From Microbacterium arborescens (GTDB lineage: Bacteria > Actinomycetota > Actinomycetes > Actinomycetales > Microbacteriaceae): DNA of 64,000 bases. How positions within the stretch are numbered: position 1 is the stretch's first letter; every line of letters begins with the position of its first letter. This document shows, in pieces, positions 20,606 to 29,398 of the stretch. The position numbers and the translations under genes were made by a program. The stretch covers positions 744,001 to 808,000 of the forward strand of contig QNUV01000041.1 in assembly GCA_003339645.1 (NCBI GenBank). The letters are read 5' to 3'. Under the pieces are notes generated by a model. That model made no database searches. It was not told the DNA's origin and saw only the letters and a program-made list of their open reading frames with translations.

Positions 20606-20991
20606 GTTCACAAGCAGTCATCGACATGGTCGCCGTCGCGGCGGCGGCCGCGGAATCGAAGGGCGGCGAAGATCTCGTCGCCCTTGACGTGTCGCAGCCC
20701 CTCCCGCTCGTCGACGCCTTCCTGCTCGTCAGCGGCAACAGCGAGCGCAACGTCGCCGCGATCGCCGACGCGGTCGAGGAGAGCATGCTCGAAGCCGGGC
20801 ACAAGCGCCTGCGTCGTGAGGGACGTACGGAGTCGCGCTGGGTGCTGCTCGACTTCGGCGACCTCGTCGTGCATGTGTTCCACGAGCAGGAGCGCGTCTA
20901 CTACGGGCTTGAGCGCCTGTGGAAGGACTGCCCGGTGATCCCCATCGAGGCCACCGTGGTCACGAGCACCCCCGGAGATGTTGTAAGCTAA
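20602..20991 (+). CDS. rsfS: ribosomal silencing factor RsfS
   Basis: 129 aa, RsfS/YbeB/Iojap family; binds L14 and blocks subunit joining in poor nutrient conditions. Segments include DLVALDVSQPLPLVDAFLL, SGNSERNVAAIADAVEE and SRWVLLDFGDLVVHVFHEQ, all characteristic. It starts at ATG 20602, overlapping the preceding stop; the frame open to 20512 is shadow. A tRNA-Ala gene follows after 27 nt. Confidence 0.96.
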   Translation: MSSQAVIDMVAVAAAAAESKGGEDLVALDVSQPLPLVDAFLLVSGNSERNVAAIADAVEESMLEAGHKRLRREGRTESRWVLLDFGDLVVHVFHEQERVYYGLERLWKDCPVIPIEATVVTSTPGDVVS

Positions 20992-21018
20992 ATGAGTTCC
21001 CGCGAGAGCGGAAACCAC

Positions 21019-21091
21019 GGGCCTGTGGCGCAGCTGGTAGCGCACCTGCATGGCATGCAGGGGGTCAGGGGTTCGAGTCCCCTCAGGTCCA
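21019..21091 (+). tRNA. tRNA-Ala(GGC)
   Basis: Full cloverleaf: acceptor GGGCCTG / CAGGTCC, D stem GCGC/GCGC, anticodon stem CCTGC/GCAGG with loop ATGGCAT (anticodon GGC at 21052-21054), T arm AGGGG-TTCGAGT-CCCCT, discriminator A at 21091. The acceptor contains the G3-U70 wobble, the identity element of tRNA-Ala. The CCA end is not encoded (ACCG follows). A TAAGCT at 20984-20989, inside the end of rsfS, may be its -10. Confidence 0.97.
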
Positions 21092-21108
21092 CCGATCAAT
21101 ATGAAATG

Positions 21109-21131
21109 CCCCGCCTCCGGCGGGGTTTTTT
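21109..21131 (+). terminator. intrinsic terminator after tRNA-Ala
   Basis: CCCCGCC-TCC-GGCGGGG followed by six T: a textbook rho-independent terminator 17 nt after the tRNA. Confidence 0.95.
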
Positions 21132-21258
21132 CGTGTGCGTCGTCGTCCGCATCAAAGCTTCCTCATGCGCGCCGCGGATCATTTGTATCCGTTCATCGAA
21201 TTCACCGGAATCACCGCGGCAGACGATGACGTTCTCAGCCGCCTCTCACTGTTGCAGC

Positions 21259-21463
21259 TCCGAGAACATCACCTCGGGAAACGGGGCGTGGTACACGATC
21301 CCCCGCGCCGGGAACACATACGACTGCATCCTCGAATCGGGGAACAACAGCAATGCGGTGACCGTGCTGCACCGATAAGACCCTCAGGAATGCGCAGAGC
21401 GTCGTGGTAATCGGCGTCGACGGTGTTCACGGCCCGACCGCACGGTCACACATCACGTGGTGG
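21259..21463 (+). pseudogene. remnant of a secreted peptidoglycan-binding-domain protein
   Basis: The only sequence with coding character in the roughly 310 bp between the tRNA terminator and the next gene. One frame reads ITSGNGAWYTIPRAGNTYDC, then ILESGNNSNAVTVLHR, and hits TAA at 21376. In the +1 frame from 21380 the text continues TLRNAQSVVVIGVDGVHGPT and ARSHITWW. Joined, this matches a PG_binding_1 repeat (pattern C-L-x-x-G-x-x-G-x-A-V-x-x-L-Q-R-x-L-x-N ... V-D-G-x-F-G-P-x-T). It lacks a recognisable start and signal peptide, is frameshifted, and its 3' end is overrun by the convergent gene. GC is lower than in the neighbours. This is a reading by eye; a profile search would settle it. 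Confidence 0.55.
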
Positions 21464-22369
21464 GGCCGCGGATCGATCTGCACGCGCGGCTCGCCGCTCG
21501 GGCTCTGATCCGACGACATCGAGCACCGCGGCGCGCAACGCCTGGCCGCGGGCGCTCAGCAGCCGCTGCTGGCGCACATACTCGGCCTTTCCGTCGGCCG
21601 TCTCGATCGCAACGGGGGAGTAGCCCCAGTCACGCAGGTCGTAGGGCGAGGCGCGCATATCGAGTTCTCGGATGTCGCGAGCCAGGACGAATGCGTCGAG
21701 GAGCAGATGCCCCGGAACGAGGGGGCCGAGCTTCAGCATCCACTTGTAGACGTCCATGCCGGCGTGCAGGCATCCCGGTTGCTCGCGTCCGGGCGCCCCT
21801 TCTCGGTCGAGCGGTTCGCGGTTGCGCGGCACCGCCTCGGGGGTGAAGAAGCGGAAAGCGTCGAAGTGCGTGCAGCGTAGGTCGTGGGCCTCGACAACGG
21901 CATCCGTTCCCGCCGCGCCGAGCCGGAGCGGGATCTCGTGCCGCGTGGCGTCGGCGCGGTAGACCATCGCCCATTCGTGCAGGCCGAAGCACCCGAAAGC
22001 AGCCGGGCGATCGCGCGTCGCACGGAGGATGCCCGTCACGCCGCGGTAGAGCGATGCGCGCTCGGTCCGGAACTGCTCGTCGGCCACGCGCGCGTGGGCG
22101 TCGCCGACCGTCTCGTACCAGCGCCAGCCGCCACGCTCCTTCGCAGCGCCCTCGAGCACAACGTGCGGGCCCGGGTGCCAGCGCCGGAGGATGGCCGGCT
22201 TGTAGGAGTAATACGTGAACAGGAAGTCCTCGACCGGATGATTCTCAGCGCGCGAAGCGCGCCGCCGGTGGGCCTCGGTCAGTGCCTCAGCGCGCTCCGC
22301 ATGAGAATCGGACAGCGCGCGCCAGACCTCCGGCGCGAGCTGAACGGGTTCGAAGGGGCGGAGCGTCAC
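21446..22369 (-). CDS. protein of the actinobacterial '3-methyladenine DNA glycosylase' annotation group
   Basis: 307 aa, cytosolic. Contains HPVEDFLFTYYSYKPAILRR and WHPG shortly after, FGCFGLHEWAMVYR, LRCTHFDAFRFFTPEA, GCLHAGMDVYKWMLKLGPL and LRDWGYSPVAIETADGKAEY, a pattern I recognise from actinobacterial proteins often annotated as 3-methyladenine DNA glycosylase. I see no helix-hairpin-helix/GPD or AAG-type catalytic motif, so the label is traditional rather than demonstrated. Conserved His/Cys/Asp clusters suggest an enzyme. The start is GTG at 22369, 6 nt after TATCCT (leaderless). It is 37 nt downstream of the SRAP gene on the same strand. Confidence 0.7.
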   Translation of the reverse strand: MTLRPFEPVQLAPEVWRALSDSHAERAEALTEAHRRRASRAENHPVEDFLFTYYSYKPAILRRWHPGPHVVLEGAAKERGGWRWYETVGDAHARVADEQFRTERASLYRGVTGILRATRDRPAAFGCFGLHEWAMVYRADATRHEIPLRLGAAGTDAVVEAHDLRCTHFDAFRFFTPEAVPRNREPLDREGAPGREQPGCLHAGMDVYKWMLKLGPLVPGHLLLDAFVLARDIRELDMRASPYDLRDWGYSPVAIETADGKAEYVRQQRLLSARGQALRAAVLDVVGSEPERRAARADRSAAPPRDV

Positions 22370-22406
22370 CTCTCGAGGATAGACACCGGTGCGCTGGGAG
22401 ACCGCG

Positions 22407-23114
22407 TCATGCCGGCTCGATGAGCGATGGATCGTCGTTGCGCACGTTGCCCACAGCAGGCCCGACGGCGAACCAGGTGAGCGTGTCGACGACGGACGGT
22501 GCCGCATCCGCCACCGCGTCGAGCAGATCGGCCGGGTACTCGGTGGTGGGATCGAGCCACACGTCGGCGTACTCGGCGTCGATCATCAGCGGCATCCGGT
22601 CGTGGATCTCCGCCAGACCGCCGACCGCGGAGCGGGTCAGGATGGTGAAGGTCAGCAACCAGCGGCCGGGATCGTCGGCGGGACGCGACGGATCCTTCCA
22701 CCACTCGTAGAGCCCGGCGAAGAAGAGCGGCTCCCCGTTCTCGGGCCGGATGAAGTGAGGCGTCTTGTCCCCGGTGGCGCCTTGCCACTCGTAGTAGCCC
22801 GAGGCCGGGATGACGGCACGGCGCGAGACCAGCGCATCACGGAACGTCGGCTTCTCAGCTGCTTCTTCGGACCGCGCGTTGAACGCCCGTGCGCCGACCG
22901 ACGGATCCTTGGCCCATGCGGGCACGAGGCCCCACCGTGCCGACGCCAGTCGACGCGTCGGCGGCTCGGTCTTGGCCGAGTCGAGCACGATCGTCGCCTG
23001 GGCCGTGGGCGCGATGTTGAACGAGGGAGAGGGCAGATCGTCGGGAACGATTTCGGCGTGCAGAACGCTCGCGAGCTCGGAACCGACGCGCGCTACGACG
23101 AAACGACCGCACAT
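22407..23114 (-). CDS. SRAP/YedK (HMCES-like) abasic-site processing protein
   Basis: 235 aa. Begins MCGRFVVA: after Met removal Cys2 becomes the N-terminal nucleophile that forms a thiazolidine crosslink with abasic sites in single-stranded DNA. The rest of the active site is visible: FNARSE, AVIPASGYYEWQ with its Glu, and EIHDRMPLMI with the conserved His. The start is fixed by Cys2; the frame open to 23153 would destroy it. TACGCT lies exactly 6 nt before the ATG, so a leaderless mRNA is likely. There is no SOS box that I can see. Confidence 0.95.
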   Translation of the reverse strand: MCGRFVVARVGSELASVLHAEIVPDDLPSPSFNIAPTAQATIVLDSAKTEPPTRRLASARWGLVPAWAKDPSVGARAFNARSEEAAEKPTFRDALVSRRAVIPASGYYEWQGATGDKTPHFIRPENGEPLFFAGLYEWWKDPSRPADDPGRWLLTFTILTRSAVGGLAEIHDRMPLMIDAEYADVWLDPTTEYPADLLDAVADAAPSVVDTLTWFAVGPAVGNVRNDDPSLIEPA

Positions 23115-23158
23115 GTCTTCAGCGTAGGGCGCGCGTGCGACATCCGTCCGCACCGCCC

Positions 23159-24193
23159 TCAGTCGCGCTCGATGACGCCGACATCGGCGAGCCGGTCCAG
23201 GAGCGCCGCTCCATCCGACCCGGTGACCCAGGGCACCTGTGCCGCGGAGTGATCGTTGACCGCGGTGCGGCCACCCGCGAGGACGGCCTCAGCGGGCGAC
23301 AGCCGCCGGATCGCGACCGCGCGCACCCGGTCGGGGTTCTCGCTGGCGAAGGCCGTGTACAGTGCGTCGTCGTGCTGACCGTCATCGCCGACGAGGAGCC
23401 AGCGGACGTTGGGGAACTCCTTCGCGAGGCGCCGCAGATTCTCGGCCTTGTGATCGCGTCCGCTGCGGAACCAGCGGTCGTGTGTGGGTCCCCAATCGGT
23501 CAGGAGCATCGGACCCGACGGGAAGACGTGCTTTCTGAGGAACCGCATGAGGGTCGGCGCGACGTTCCAGGCTCCCGTCGAGAGATAGATGACGGGGCTA
23601 CCGGGACGGTCACGCGTGAGGCGCTCGAGCATGACGGCCATCCCGGGAACCGGCTGACGCGCGTGCTCGTCGAGGACGAAGGAGTTCCATGCCGCCACGA
23701 ACGGGCGCGGCAGAGCGGTCACCATGACGGTGTCGTCGATATCGGAGATGATGCCGAAGTCGGTGTCGCCGGCGATCACGAAGACCCGTGTCTCGATGAC
23801 CTCGCTGCCCTCGACGGTCATCGTGATCGTCTGCCAGCCGGGTTCGAGCGTCCCGGGCAGCTCGACGTCGATGACGCCACCGCGGTCCGCCACGATCGCG
23901 TGCGTCGTGCCGGCGACGGTCACCTCGACCTGCGCGAACGCCACCGGCACCGACGCGAAGCTGCGCCAGCCACGGACCGACGCGTACTCCCCGCCCTTCG
24001 TAGGGCTTTTCTGGGGTGCGATCAGCACGCGCCCGAGGACGCGGACCCACCCGTCACCGCCGTAGCCCGGGTATGCGGCGACGGTCGGTCGTTGACCGCG
24101 CGCGCGGGCGCGTCGTTCGCGCCACGAGTGGAAGCGGCGCTCGAGGCGCGCCAACCACAGGATCTTCTTCCGTGGTGCGGGTGAGGAAGCCAT
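23159..24193 (-). CDS. App1-family (DUF2183) phosphatase-like protein
   Basis: 344 aa. An N-terminal beta-rich domain (about residues 60-145) is followed by a HAD-like catalytic domain: FGIISDIDDTVMVTALPRP (DxDxT, about residue 155), IYLSTGAWNV, then DHKAENLRRLAKEFP with the conserved Lys, and LLVGDDGQHDDALY. This is the phosphatidate phosphatase App1 catalytic domain known from yeast; the bacterial substrate is not established. It lies 4 nt after dedA on the same strand, so the two are co-transcribed, which is compatible with a membrane-lipid role. Confidence 0.87.
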   Translation of the reverse strand: MASSPAPRKKILWLARLERRFHSWRERRARARGQRPTVAAYPGYGGDGWVRVLGRVLIAPQKSPTKGGEYASVRGWRSFASVPVAFAQVEVTVAGTTHAIVADRGGVIDVELPGTLEPGWQTITMTVEGSEVIETRVFVIAGDTDFGIISDIDDTVMVTALPRPFVAAWNSFVLDEHARQPVPGMAVMLERLTRDRPGSPVIYLSTGAWNVAPTLMRFLRKHVFPSGPMLLTDWGPTHDRWFRSGRDHKAENLRRLAKEFPNVRWLLVGDDGQHDDALYTAFASENPDRVRAVAIRRLSPAEAVLAGGRTAVNDHSAAQVPWVTGSDGAALLDRLADVGVIERD

Positions 24194-24197
24194 CGCT

Positions 24198-24878
24198 TCA
24201 GTCTTTCACGTCCCCGTCCGCGAGTCGGGTCTTCTCCTCCTCGAGCCGCAGATGGCGCGCCTCCCGCCGGGTGATCAGACGCTTCACGAGGTAAGCGAGA
24301 ACCAGGAACACGACGATGACGGCGACGAAGAGGTATCCGGCGTACTGGATGTTGTCCGAGACGGCGCGATAGGTCTTCGCCGCCGCGGCGACGACGCCCA
24401 CGTAGAGCGAGGTCCAGATGACGCAGGCCGGGGCCGTCCACGCGATGAAGCGGCGATACGAGAAGCCGCTCATGCCGACCGTCAGCGGCACGAGCGAGTG
24501 CAGGACGGGCAGGAACCGCGAGAGGAAGATCGCGGGCCCGCCACGGCGGCGCAGATACAGCTCCGAACGCACCCAGTTGTCCTCGCCGATGCGGCGGCCG
24601 AGCCGAGAGAAGCGGATGCGGGGGCCGAGCCAGCGCCCGAGCGCGAACCCGATCGACTCTCCTGCGAGGGAGCCGGCGACGACCGCCGCGCCGAGGATGA
24701 AGCCCTCGCCGACACTCCCGACCGCGGTCGCGGCCACGATCACTACGGTGTCGCCGGGCACCACCAGGCCGATGAGCACGCTGGTCTCGAGCATGATCGC
24801 GATTCCCGCCACAACCGTGCGCAGCACCGGGTCGATGCTCTGCACAGTGTTCAGAATCCAGTCGAGGATCTCGTTCAC
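24198..24878 (-). CDS. DedA family membrane protein
   Basis: 226 aa, multi-pass. Family signatures: LETSVLIGLVVPGDTVVIVA (about residues 31-50), AGSLAGESIGFALGRWLGP and FLSRFLPVLHSLVPLTVGMS, with the conserved acidic/Arg residues of DedA. Members act as flippases for undecaprenyl phosphate or phosphatidylethanolamine, or in membrane homeostasis. The C-terminus is charged. The start is GTG at 24878, 6 nt after TAGGCT, a leaderless arrangement. It is first gene of dedA-app1 and divergent from pabB. Confidence 0.92.
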   Translation of the reverse strand: MNEILDWILNTVQSIDPVLRTVVAGIAIMLETSVLIGLVVPGDTVVIVAATAVGSVGEGFILGAAVVAGSLAGESIGFALGRWLGPRIRFSRLGRRIGEDNWVRSELYLRRRGGPAIFLSRFLPVLHSLVPLTVGMSGFSYRRFIAWTAPACVIWTSLYVGVVAAAAKTYRAVSDNIQYAGYLFVAVIVVFLVLAYLVKRLITRREARHLRLEEEKTRLADGDVKD

Positions 24879-24920
24879 GCTCCGAGCCTAGGGGCGCGAC
24901 CTAAGACATAACCTGTGATC

Positions 24921-26261
24921 GTGCCCGAGACGACCAGCTTCCGCTGCCTCGACGGGTGGATCGATCCCGCCGACCTCATCGGCACGGTGCCCGGCGAGCA
25001 CGTCTTCTGGCTCGACGCCGGTGTCGACGCTGATTCGGGATGGAGTTGGCTCGGTTCCGGCGAGCCGGCCGACGCTCCCGACCCGATCGTGGACGGGTCG
25101 TCGACGTGTGCGAGGAGCGGCGGGGAGCGCGTCGGGCCCTTCGGCGGCGGCTGGGTCGGCTGGACGGGCTACGACGCTGCGGCCGCACGAGCGGGAGCGC
25201 CGGCGCAGCGCGATGCCGAGGAACCCGACGCGCTCTGGCTGCGGGTGGATCGGTTCGTGGCGTTCGACCACGCGGAGCGGCGCGTGTGGGTGGCGGCACC
25301 GGCGGACGCAGTGGCGGACTTCGCCGCAGAGGTCGACCGCTGGCGTACGGCCGCTGCCGCTGCCGCTGCCGGCGTCGGCGAGCCATCGGCGCTCCCTCGT
25401 CGCCTCGTCGCCGCGGCTCGCGTCGGGCCCGAACGCTACGCCGCACTCGTCGAGGACTGCCGCAGCGCGATCCGCCGGGGTGACGCGTACCAGCTCTGTC
25501 TCACGACCCGGTTCACGGTGCGGGACGAGCGCCCGATCGATGTGCTCGGGGTGTTCCGGAGGCTCCGGGGCGCGTCGTCGTCGCATCACGGCGCGCTGAT
25601 CCGATCGGGGGAGCGGGCGCTGATCAGCGCGAGCCCGGAGCGATTCCTCGGACTCGCCGATGGAACCGTCCTGACGAGCCCGATCAAAGGAACCCGGGGT
25701 CGCGGCGGCGATGCGGCATCCGATGCCCGGCTCGTCCGGGATCTCCTGACGAGCCCGAAGGAGCGCGCGGAGAACGTCATGATCGTCGACCTCATGCGCA
25801 ACGACCTCCAGCGCGTGAGCGAGCCCGGCTCCGTCGTGGTCGAGCGGCTGCTCGAGGTCGAGACCTATCCGACCGTGCACCAGCTGGTCAGCAGCGTGTC
25901 GGGATCGATCCGACCGGGCACGCGACTGTCGGAGGTCCTCGCCGCGACGTTCCCGGCCGGGAGCATGACCGGCGCGCCGAAGCTCTCGGCGATGACGATC
26001 CTCCATGCTCTCGAGCGCGCCCCGCGCGGGACGTACGCGGGGTGCTTCGGTTGGGTCGGCCACGACGGCGATGCGGATCTGGCGATGATCATCCGGTCGA
26101 TCGTCGTCGACGCCGTCACCGCCTACGTCGGGGCGGGCGGTGGCATCACATGGGGATCCGAGCCGGACGCCGAGGTCGACGAGGTGGCGCTGAAGGCGCA
26201 GGCACCGCTCGCCGCGCTCGGAGCCGACCTGCCGCCCCGGTGGCGGGAGCGGGTCCGGTAG
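24921..26261 (+). CDS. pabB: aminodeoxychorismate synthase component I
   Basis: Converts chorismate to 4-amino-4-deoxychorismate for folate, 446 aa. The chorismate-binding domain has TSPIKGTRGRG; the PIKGT lysine distinguishes PabB from anthranilate synthase (PIAGT). Further signatures are NVMIVDLMRNDLQRV, YPTVHQLVSSVSG, FPAGSMTGAPK and CFGWVGHDGDADLAMIIRS. The N-terminal domain is short and variable. Start choice: GTG 24921 is 6 nt after TAACCT (24909-24914), the spacing of other leaderless genes here; GTG 24915 is the alternative and adds two residues. No pabA or pabC is adjacent. Confidence 0.93.
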   Translation: MPETTSFRCLDGWIDPADLIGTVPGEHVFWLDAGVDADSGWSWLGSGEPADAPDPIVDGSSTCARSGGERVGPFGGGWVGWTGYDAAAARAGAPAQRDAEEPDALWLRVDRFVAFDHAERRVWVAAPADAVADFAAEVDRWRTAAAAAAAGVGEPSALPRRLVAAARVGPERYAALVEDCRSAIRRGDAYQLCLTTRFTVRDERPIDVLGVFRRLRGASSSHHGALIRSGERALISASPERFLGLADGTVLTSPIKGTRGRGGDAASDARLVRDLLTSPKERAENVMIVDLMRNDLQRVSEPGSVVVERLLEVETYPTVHQLVSSVSGSIRPGTRLSEVLAATFPAGSMTGAPKLSAMTILHALERAPRGTYAGCFGWVGHDGDADLAMIIRSIVVDAVTAYVGAGGGITWGSEPDAEVDEVALKAQAPLAALGADLPPRWRERVR

Positions 26262-26271
26262 CCTGGAAGCG

Positions 26272-26316
26272 GTGCTCTCGCGCCTTTTTCGCATTCCCAG
26301 ATTGGTTCACCCGTGA
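26272..26316 (+). CDS. candidate leader peptide of leuS
   Basis: 14-codon ORF, (V/M)[13 protein letters not shown], starting GTG 7 nt after a -10-like TAGCCT (26259-26264) and ending in TGA that overlaps the leuS GTG (GTGA). Three of the codons are Leu (CTC, CTT, TTG), and it uses codons rare in this genome (CTT, TTT, ATT, AGA, TTG, GTT), quite unlike the flanking genes. leuS has no clear ribosome binding site, so termination-reinitiation at GTGA would explain its translation. The ORF and overlap are seen directly; regulation is inference. Confidence 0.5.
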   Translation: MLSRLFRIPRLVHP

Positions 26317-28895
26317 CCGACAGCTCCACTGATCGCGCCAACACGCCCGATTCCGCCGCATTCGACGCCCACGCCGTTCAGGCGAAGTGGCAGCGCGCCT
26401 GGGCAGACGCCGATCCCTTCCGTGCCGGCGGCGATGACGACAAGCGTCCCCGCAAGTACGTCCTGGCGATGTTCCCGTACCCCTCGGGCGACCTCCACAT
26501 GGGGCACGCCGAGAACTACCTCTACTCCGACATCGTGGCCCGCTTCTGGCGGCACCGCGGCTACAACGTGCTGCATCCCATCGGCTGGGACAGCTTCGGT
26601 CTGCCCGCTGAGAACGCCGCCATCAAGCGCGGCGCCGACCCCCGAGCGTGGACGTACGACAACATCGCTCAGCAGAAGCAGAGCCTGCACGAGTACGGCG
26701 TCTCGTTCGACTGGAGCCGCGTGCTTCACACGAGCGACCCCGAGTACTACACCTGGAACCAGTGGCTCTTCCAGAAGCTCTATGAGAAGGGGCTGGCTTA
26801 CCGCAAGGAGAGCCCGGTCAACTGGTGCCCGAACGACCAGACGGTGCTCGCCAACGAGCAGGTCGTCGACGGGCACTGCGAGCGCTGCGGTGCCGAGGTG
26901 ATCAAGAAGAAGCTCACACAGTGGTACTTCAAGATCACCGAATATGCCGACCGCCTGCTCGACGACCTGAACCAGCTCGAGGGCTTCTGGCCGCAGAAGG
27001 TCATCCAGATGCAGCGCAACTGGATCGGTCGATCGGTCGGCGCCGACATCGACTTCGAGATCGAGGGCCGTGACGAGAAGGTCACCGTCTTCTCGACCAG
27101 GCCGGACACGCTGCACGGTGCGACCTTCATGGTCGTCGCACCCGACTCCGACCTCGCAGCGGAGCTCGCGGCCGGTTCTTCCGACGAGGTGCAGCAGCGC
27201 TTCCGCGAGTACCTGCAGACCGTCCAGAAGACGAGCGAGATCGACCGGCAGACCGCGGACCGTCCGAAGACCGGCGTGTTCCTCGACCGGTTCGCCATCA
27301 ACCCCATCAACGGTGAGCGGCTGCCGATCTGGGCTGCCGACTATGTGCTCGCCGACTACGGCCACGGTGCGGTCATGGCCGTCCCGGCGCACGATCAGCG
27401 TGACCTCGACTTCGCGCGAGCGTTCGACCTGCCCGTCCGGGTCGTCGTCGACACGACGGCCCCCGTGACGGGTGCGATGCCCGTCATCGAGCTCGACGAC
27501 GAGGGTGTGCCCGTCGACTCCGCCCCCGCGATCGATGACCTCGACCCTGCCCGCACCGGTGTCGCCCTCACGGGTGACGGACGCATGATCAACTCGGGTG
27601 CACTGGACGGCCTGAGCAAGCGCAACGCGATCGGGCGCGCCATCGAGCAGCTGACCGCGAGCGGAACCGGCCGTGCGGCCAAGACCTACCGCCTGCGGGA
27701 CTGGCTGATCTCGCGTCAGCGCTTCTGGGGTACGCCGATCCCGATGATCCACACCGAGGACGGCCGGATCGTTCCGGTGCCCGCCGAGGAGCTTCCGGTT
27801 CGCCTCCCGTCCGTGGCTGGCCTCGATCTCACGCCGAAGGGCGCGTCGCCGCTCGGTGCCGCGACCGACTGGGTCACCACGACCGACCCGGAGACGGGGG
27901 ATCCCGCGCGCCGCGACCCGGACACGATGGACACCTTCGTCGACAGCTCGTGGTATTTCCTGCGATTCCTGTCGCCGAACGACGCCGGCCAGCCTTTCGC
28001 GCCTCGCGAGGCCGACAAATGGGGCCCGGTCGACTTCTACATCGGCGGCGTCGAGCACGCGATCCTGCACCTGCTCTACGCGCGGTTCATCACCAAGGCC
28101 CTGTTCGACATGGGCCAGGTGGAGTTCACCGAGCCGTTCTCGAGCCTCATCAACCAGGGCATGGTCATCCTCGACGGCGCGAAGATGTCGAAGAGCAAGG
28201 GCAACCTCGTGCTCTTCCAGGAGGAGCTCGAGCAGCACGGCGCGGACGTCCTGCGTGTGGCCCTCGCGTTCGCGGGTCCGGTCGAGGACGACAAGGACTG
28301 GGCGGATGTCTCCACCACGGGCGCGGCGAAGTTCCTCGCCCGTGCGCTGCGGGTCGCCGCGGACGTGGACAGCGAGATCGACGTCGTCTGGGCCGAGGGG
28401 GATGCCGCGCTGCGTCGGGTCACGCACCGCCTGTGGGCAGACGCCCCGGGGCTCGTCGAGCAGACGAAGTTCAACGTGGTCGTCGCGCGGCTCATGGAGC
28501 TCGTGAACGCCACCCGCAAGGTCATCGACAGCGGCGCGGGCGCGAGCGACCCGGCAGTTCGCGAAGCGGCCGAGGCGGTCGCCGTCATCCTCGATCTGTT
28601 CGCTCCGCACACAGCGGAGGAGATGTGGGAGACCCTCGGGCACGAGCCCTTCGTCGGCCTCGCCGTCTGGCGCCAGCCCGACCCGACGCTTCTCGTCGAG
28701 GAGTCCGTCACCGCGGTCGTCCAGATCGACGGAAAGGTCCGGGGCACGCTCAACGTGTCGGCGAAGATCTCCTCGGATGAGCTGGAGTCACTCGCCCGCA
28801 CCGACGACAAGGTGGTCCGCGCCCTGAACGGCCGCGAGATCGCTCGAGCCGTGGTTCGCGCTCCCAAGGTGGTCAGCTTCACGACCGCTCGCTGA
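26313..28895 (+). CDS. leuS: leucyl-tRNA synthetase
   Basis: Charges tRNA-Leu, 860 aa, single-chain bacterial type. The HIGH motif is [16 protein letters not shown] (about residue 55), KMSKS is [13 protein letters not shown] (about residue 625), a CP1 editing domain lies between them, and the Zn ribbon [12 protein letters not shown]...CERCG is present. The start is GTG 26313, overlapping the stop of a 14-codon upstream ORF. There is no recognisable ribosome binding site in GGTTCACCC before it, so initiation by coupling is likely. A strong hairpin follows the stop. Confidence 0.97.
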   Translation: MTDSSTDRANTPDSAAFDAHAVQAKWQRAWADADPFRAGGDDDKRPRKYVLAMFPYPSGDLHMGHAENYLYSDIVARFWRHRGYNVLHPIGWDSFGLPAENAAIKRGADPRAWTYDNIAQQKQSLHEYGVSFDWSRVLHTSDPEYYTWNQWLFQKLYEKGLAYRKESPVNWCPNDQTVLANEQVVDGHCERCGAEVIKKKLTQWYFKITEYADRLLDDLNQLEGFWPQKVIQMQRNWIGRSVGADIDFEIEGRDEKVTVFSTRPDTLHGATFMVVAPDSDLAAELAAGSSDEVQQRFREYLQTVQKTSEIDRQTADRPKTGVFLDRFAINPINGERLPIWAADYVLADYGHGAVMAVPAHDQRDLDFARAFDLPVRVVVDTTAPVTGAMPVIELDDEGVPVDSAPAIDDLDPARTGVALTGDGRMINSGALDGLSKRNAIGRAIEQLTASGTGRAAKTYRLRDWLISRQRFWGTPIPMIHTEDGRIVPVPAEELPVRLPSVAGLDLTPKGASPLGAATDWVTTTDPETGDPARRDPDTMDTFVDSSWYFLRFLSPNDAGQPFAPREADKWGPVDFYIGGVEHAILHLLYARFITKALFDMGQVEFTEPFSSLINQGMVILDGAKMSKSKGNLVLFQEELEQHGADVLRVALAFAGPVEDDKDWADVSTTGAAKFLARALRVAADVDSEIDVVWAEGDAALRRVTHRLWADAPGLVEQTKFNVVVARLMELVNATRKVIDSGAGASDPAVREAAEAVAVILDLFAPHTAEEMWETLGHEPFVGLAVWRQPDPTLLVEESVTAVVQIDGKVRGTLNVSAKISSDELESLARTDDKVVRALNGREIARAVVRAPKVVSFTTAR

Positions 28896-28899
28896 CGAC

Positions 28900-28939
28900 G
28901 GCGGGGGGAGTCGTCACAGGGTGACACACTTCCCCCGCC
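28900..28939 (+). terminator. hairpin terminator after leuS
   Basis: GGCGGGGG (28900-28907) pairs with CCCCCGCC (28932-28939) right after the leuS stop; the flanks GACGACGGC and GCCGTC can extend it imperfectly. No T-run. Confidence 0.5.
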
Positions 28940-28968
28940 GCCGTCACCCGCGGACTACCGTGGCGATC

Positions 28969-29397
28969 GTGCAGCCGCTTCCCGCCGTCGTCCTGACCAT
29001 CGTGCTCGTCGCGTTCGTCGCAGCGATCGGCATGATCGCCCGGCGCTCGCGCGGTCGTACGCACGACGTCGCAGACGGTGAGCTCCTGACTCCCTCGATG
29101 GTCGGCACGCCGGCCTTCGGCCAGTCCGCGACCCTGCTGCAGTTCAGCACCGAGCTGTGCTCTCGGTGCCCCGCGGCGCGGCGCGTGCTGACGTCGCTCG
29201 CGGGGGACCACGACGGCGTCCGACACGTCGAGGTGGACCTGACGCATCGTCCCGACCTCACTCGCCGGTTCGACGTCATGCAGACACCCACGGTGCTCGT
29301 GCTCGACGGCACCGGGAGGGTGCGTCAGCGCACGGGTGGAGTCCCGGATCGGTCCGCGCTCGAGACCGAGCTCACCCGTCTGCTGCAGGAGGCGTGA
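28969..29397 (+). CDS. membrane-anchored thioredoxin-like protein
   Basis: 142 aa. An N-terminal transmembrane anchor (PAVVLTIVLVAFVAAIGMIA) is followed by a thioredoxin fold with active site ELCSRCPAARRVL (CxxC = CSRC, about residue 61) and the cis-Pro segment MQTPTVLVLDGTG. Start choice: GTG 28969, 7 nt after TACCGT and downstream of the leuS terminator; GTGs at 28960 and 28921 are possible, but the latter lies inside the hairpin. It is 1 nt upstream of DUF4395, the usual partner in actinobacteria. Probably an exported or membrane redox protein. Confidence 0.83.
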   Translation: MQPLPAVVLTIVLVAFVAAIGMIARRSRGRTHDVADGELLTPSMVGTPAFGQSATLLQFSTELCSRCPAARRVLTSLAGDHDGVRHVEVDLTHRPDLTRRFDVMQTPTVLVLDGTGRVRQRTGGVPDRSALETELTRLLQEA

Positions 29398-29398
29398 G

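Noticed and set aside
20992-21378. 128-aa ORF running across tRNA-Ala
   Set aside because: It reads through the tRNA and its terminator; only the last part has protein character, described as the peptidoglycan-binding remnant.
26307-28643. 778-aa open frame antisense to leuS, and a similar one at 45299-47269 antisense to lepA
   Set aside because: Same codon-phase artefact; only the sense strand shows conserved motifs.
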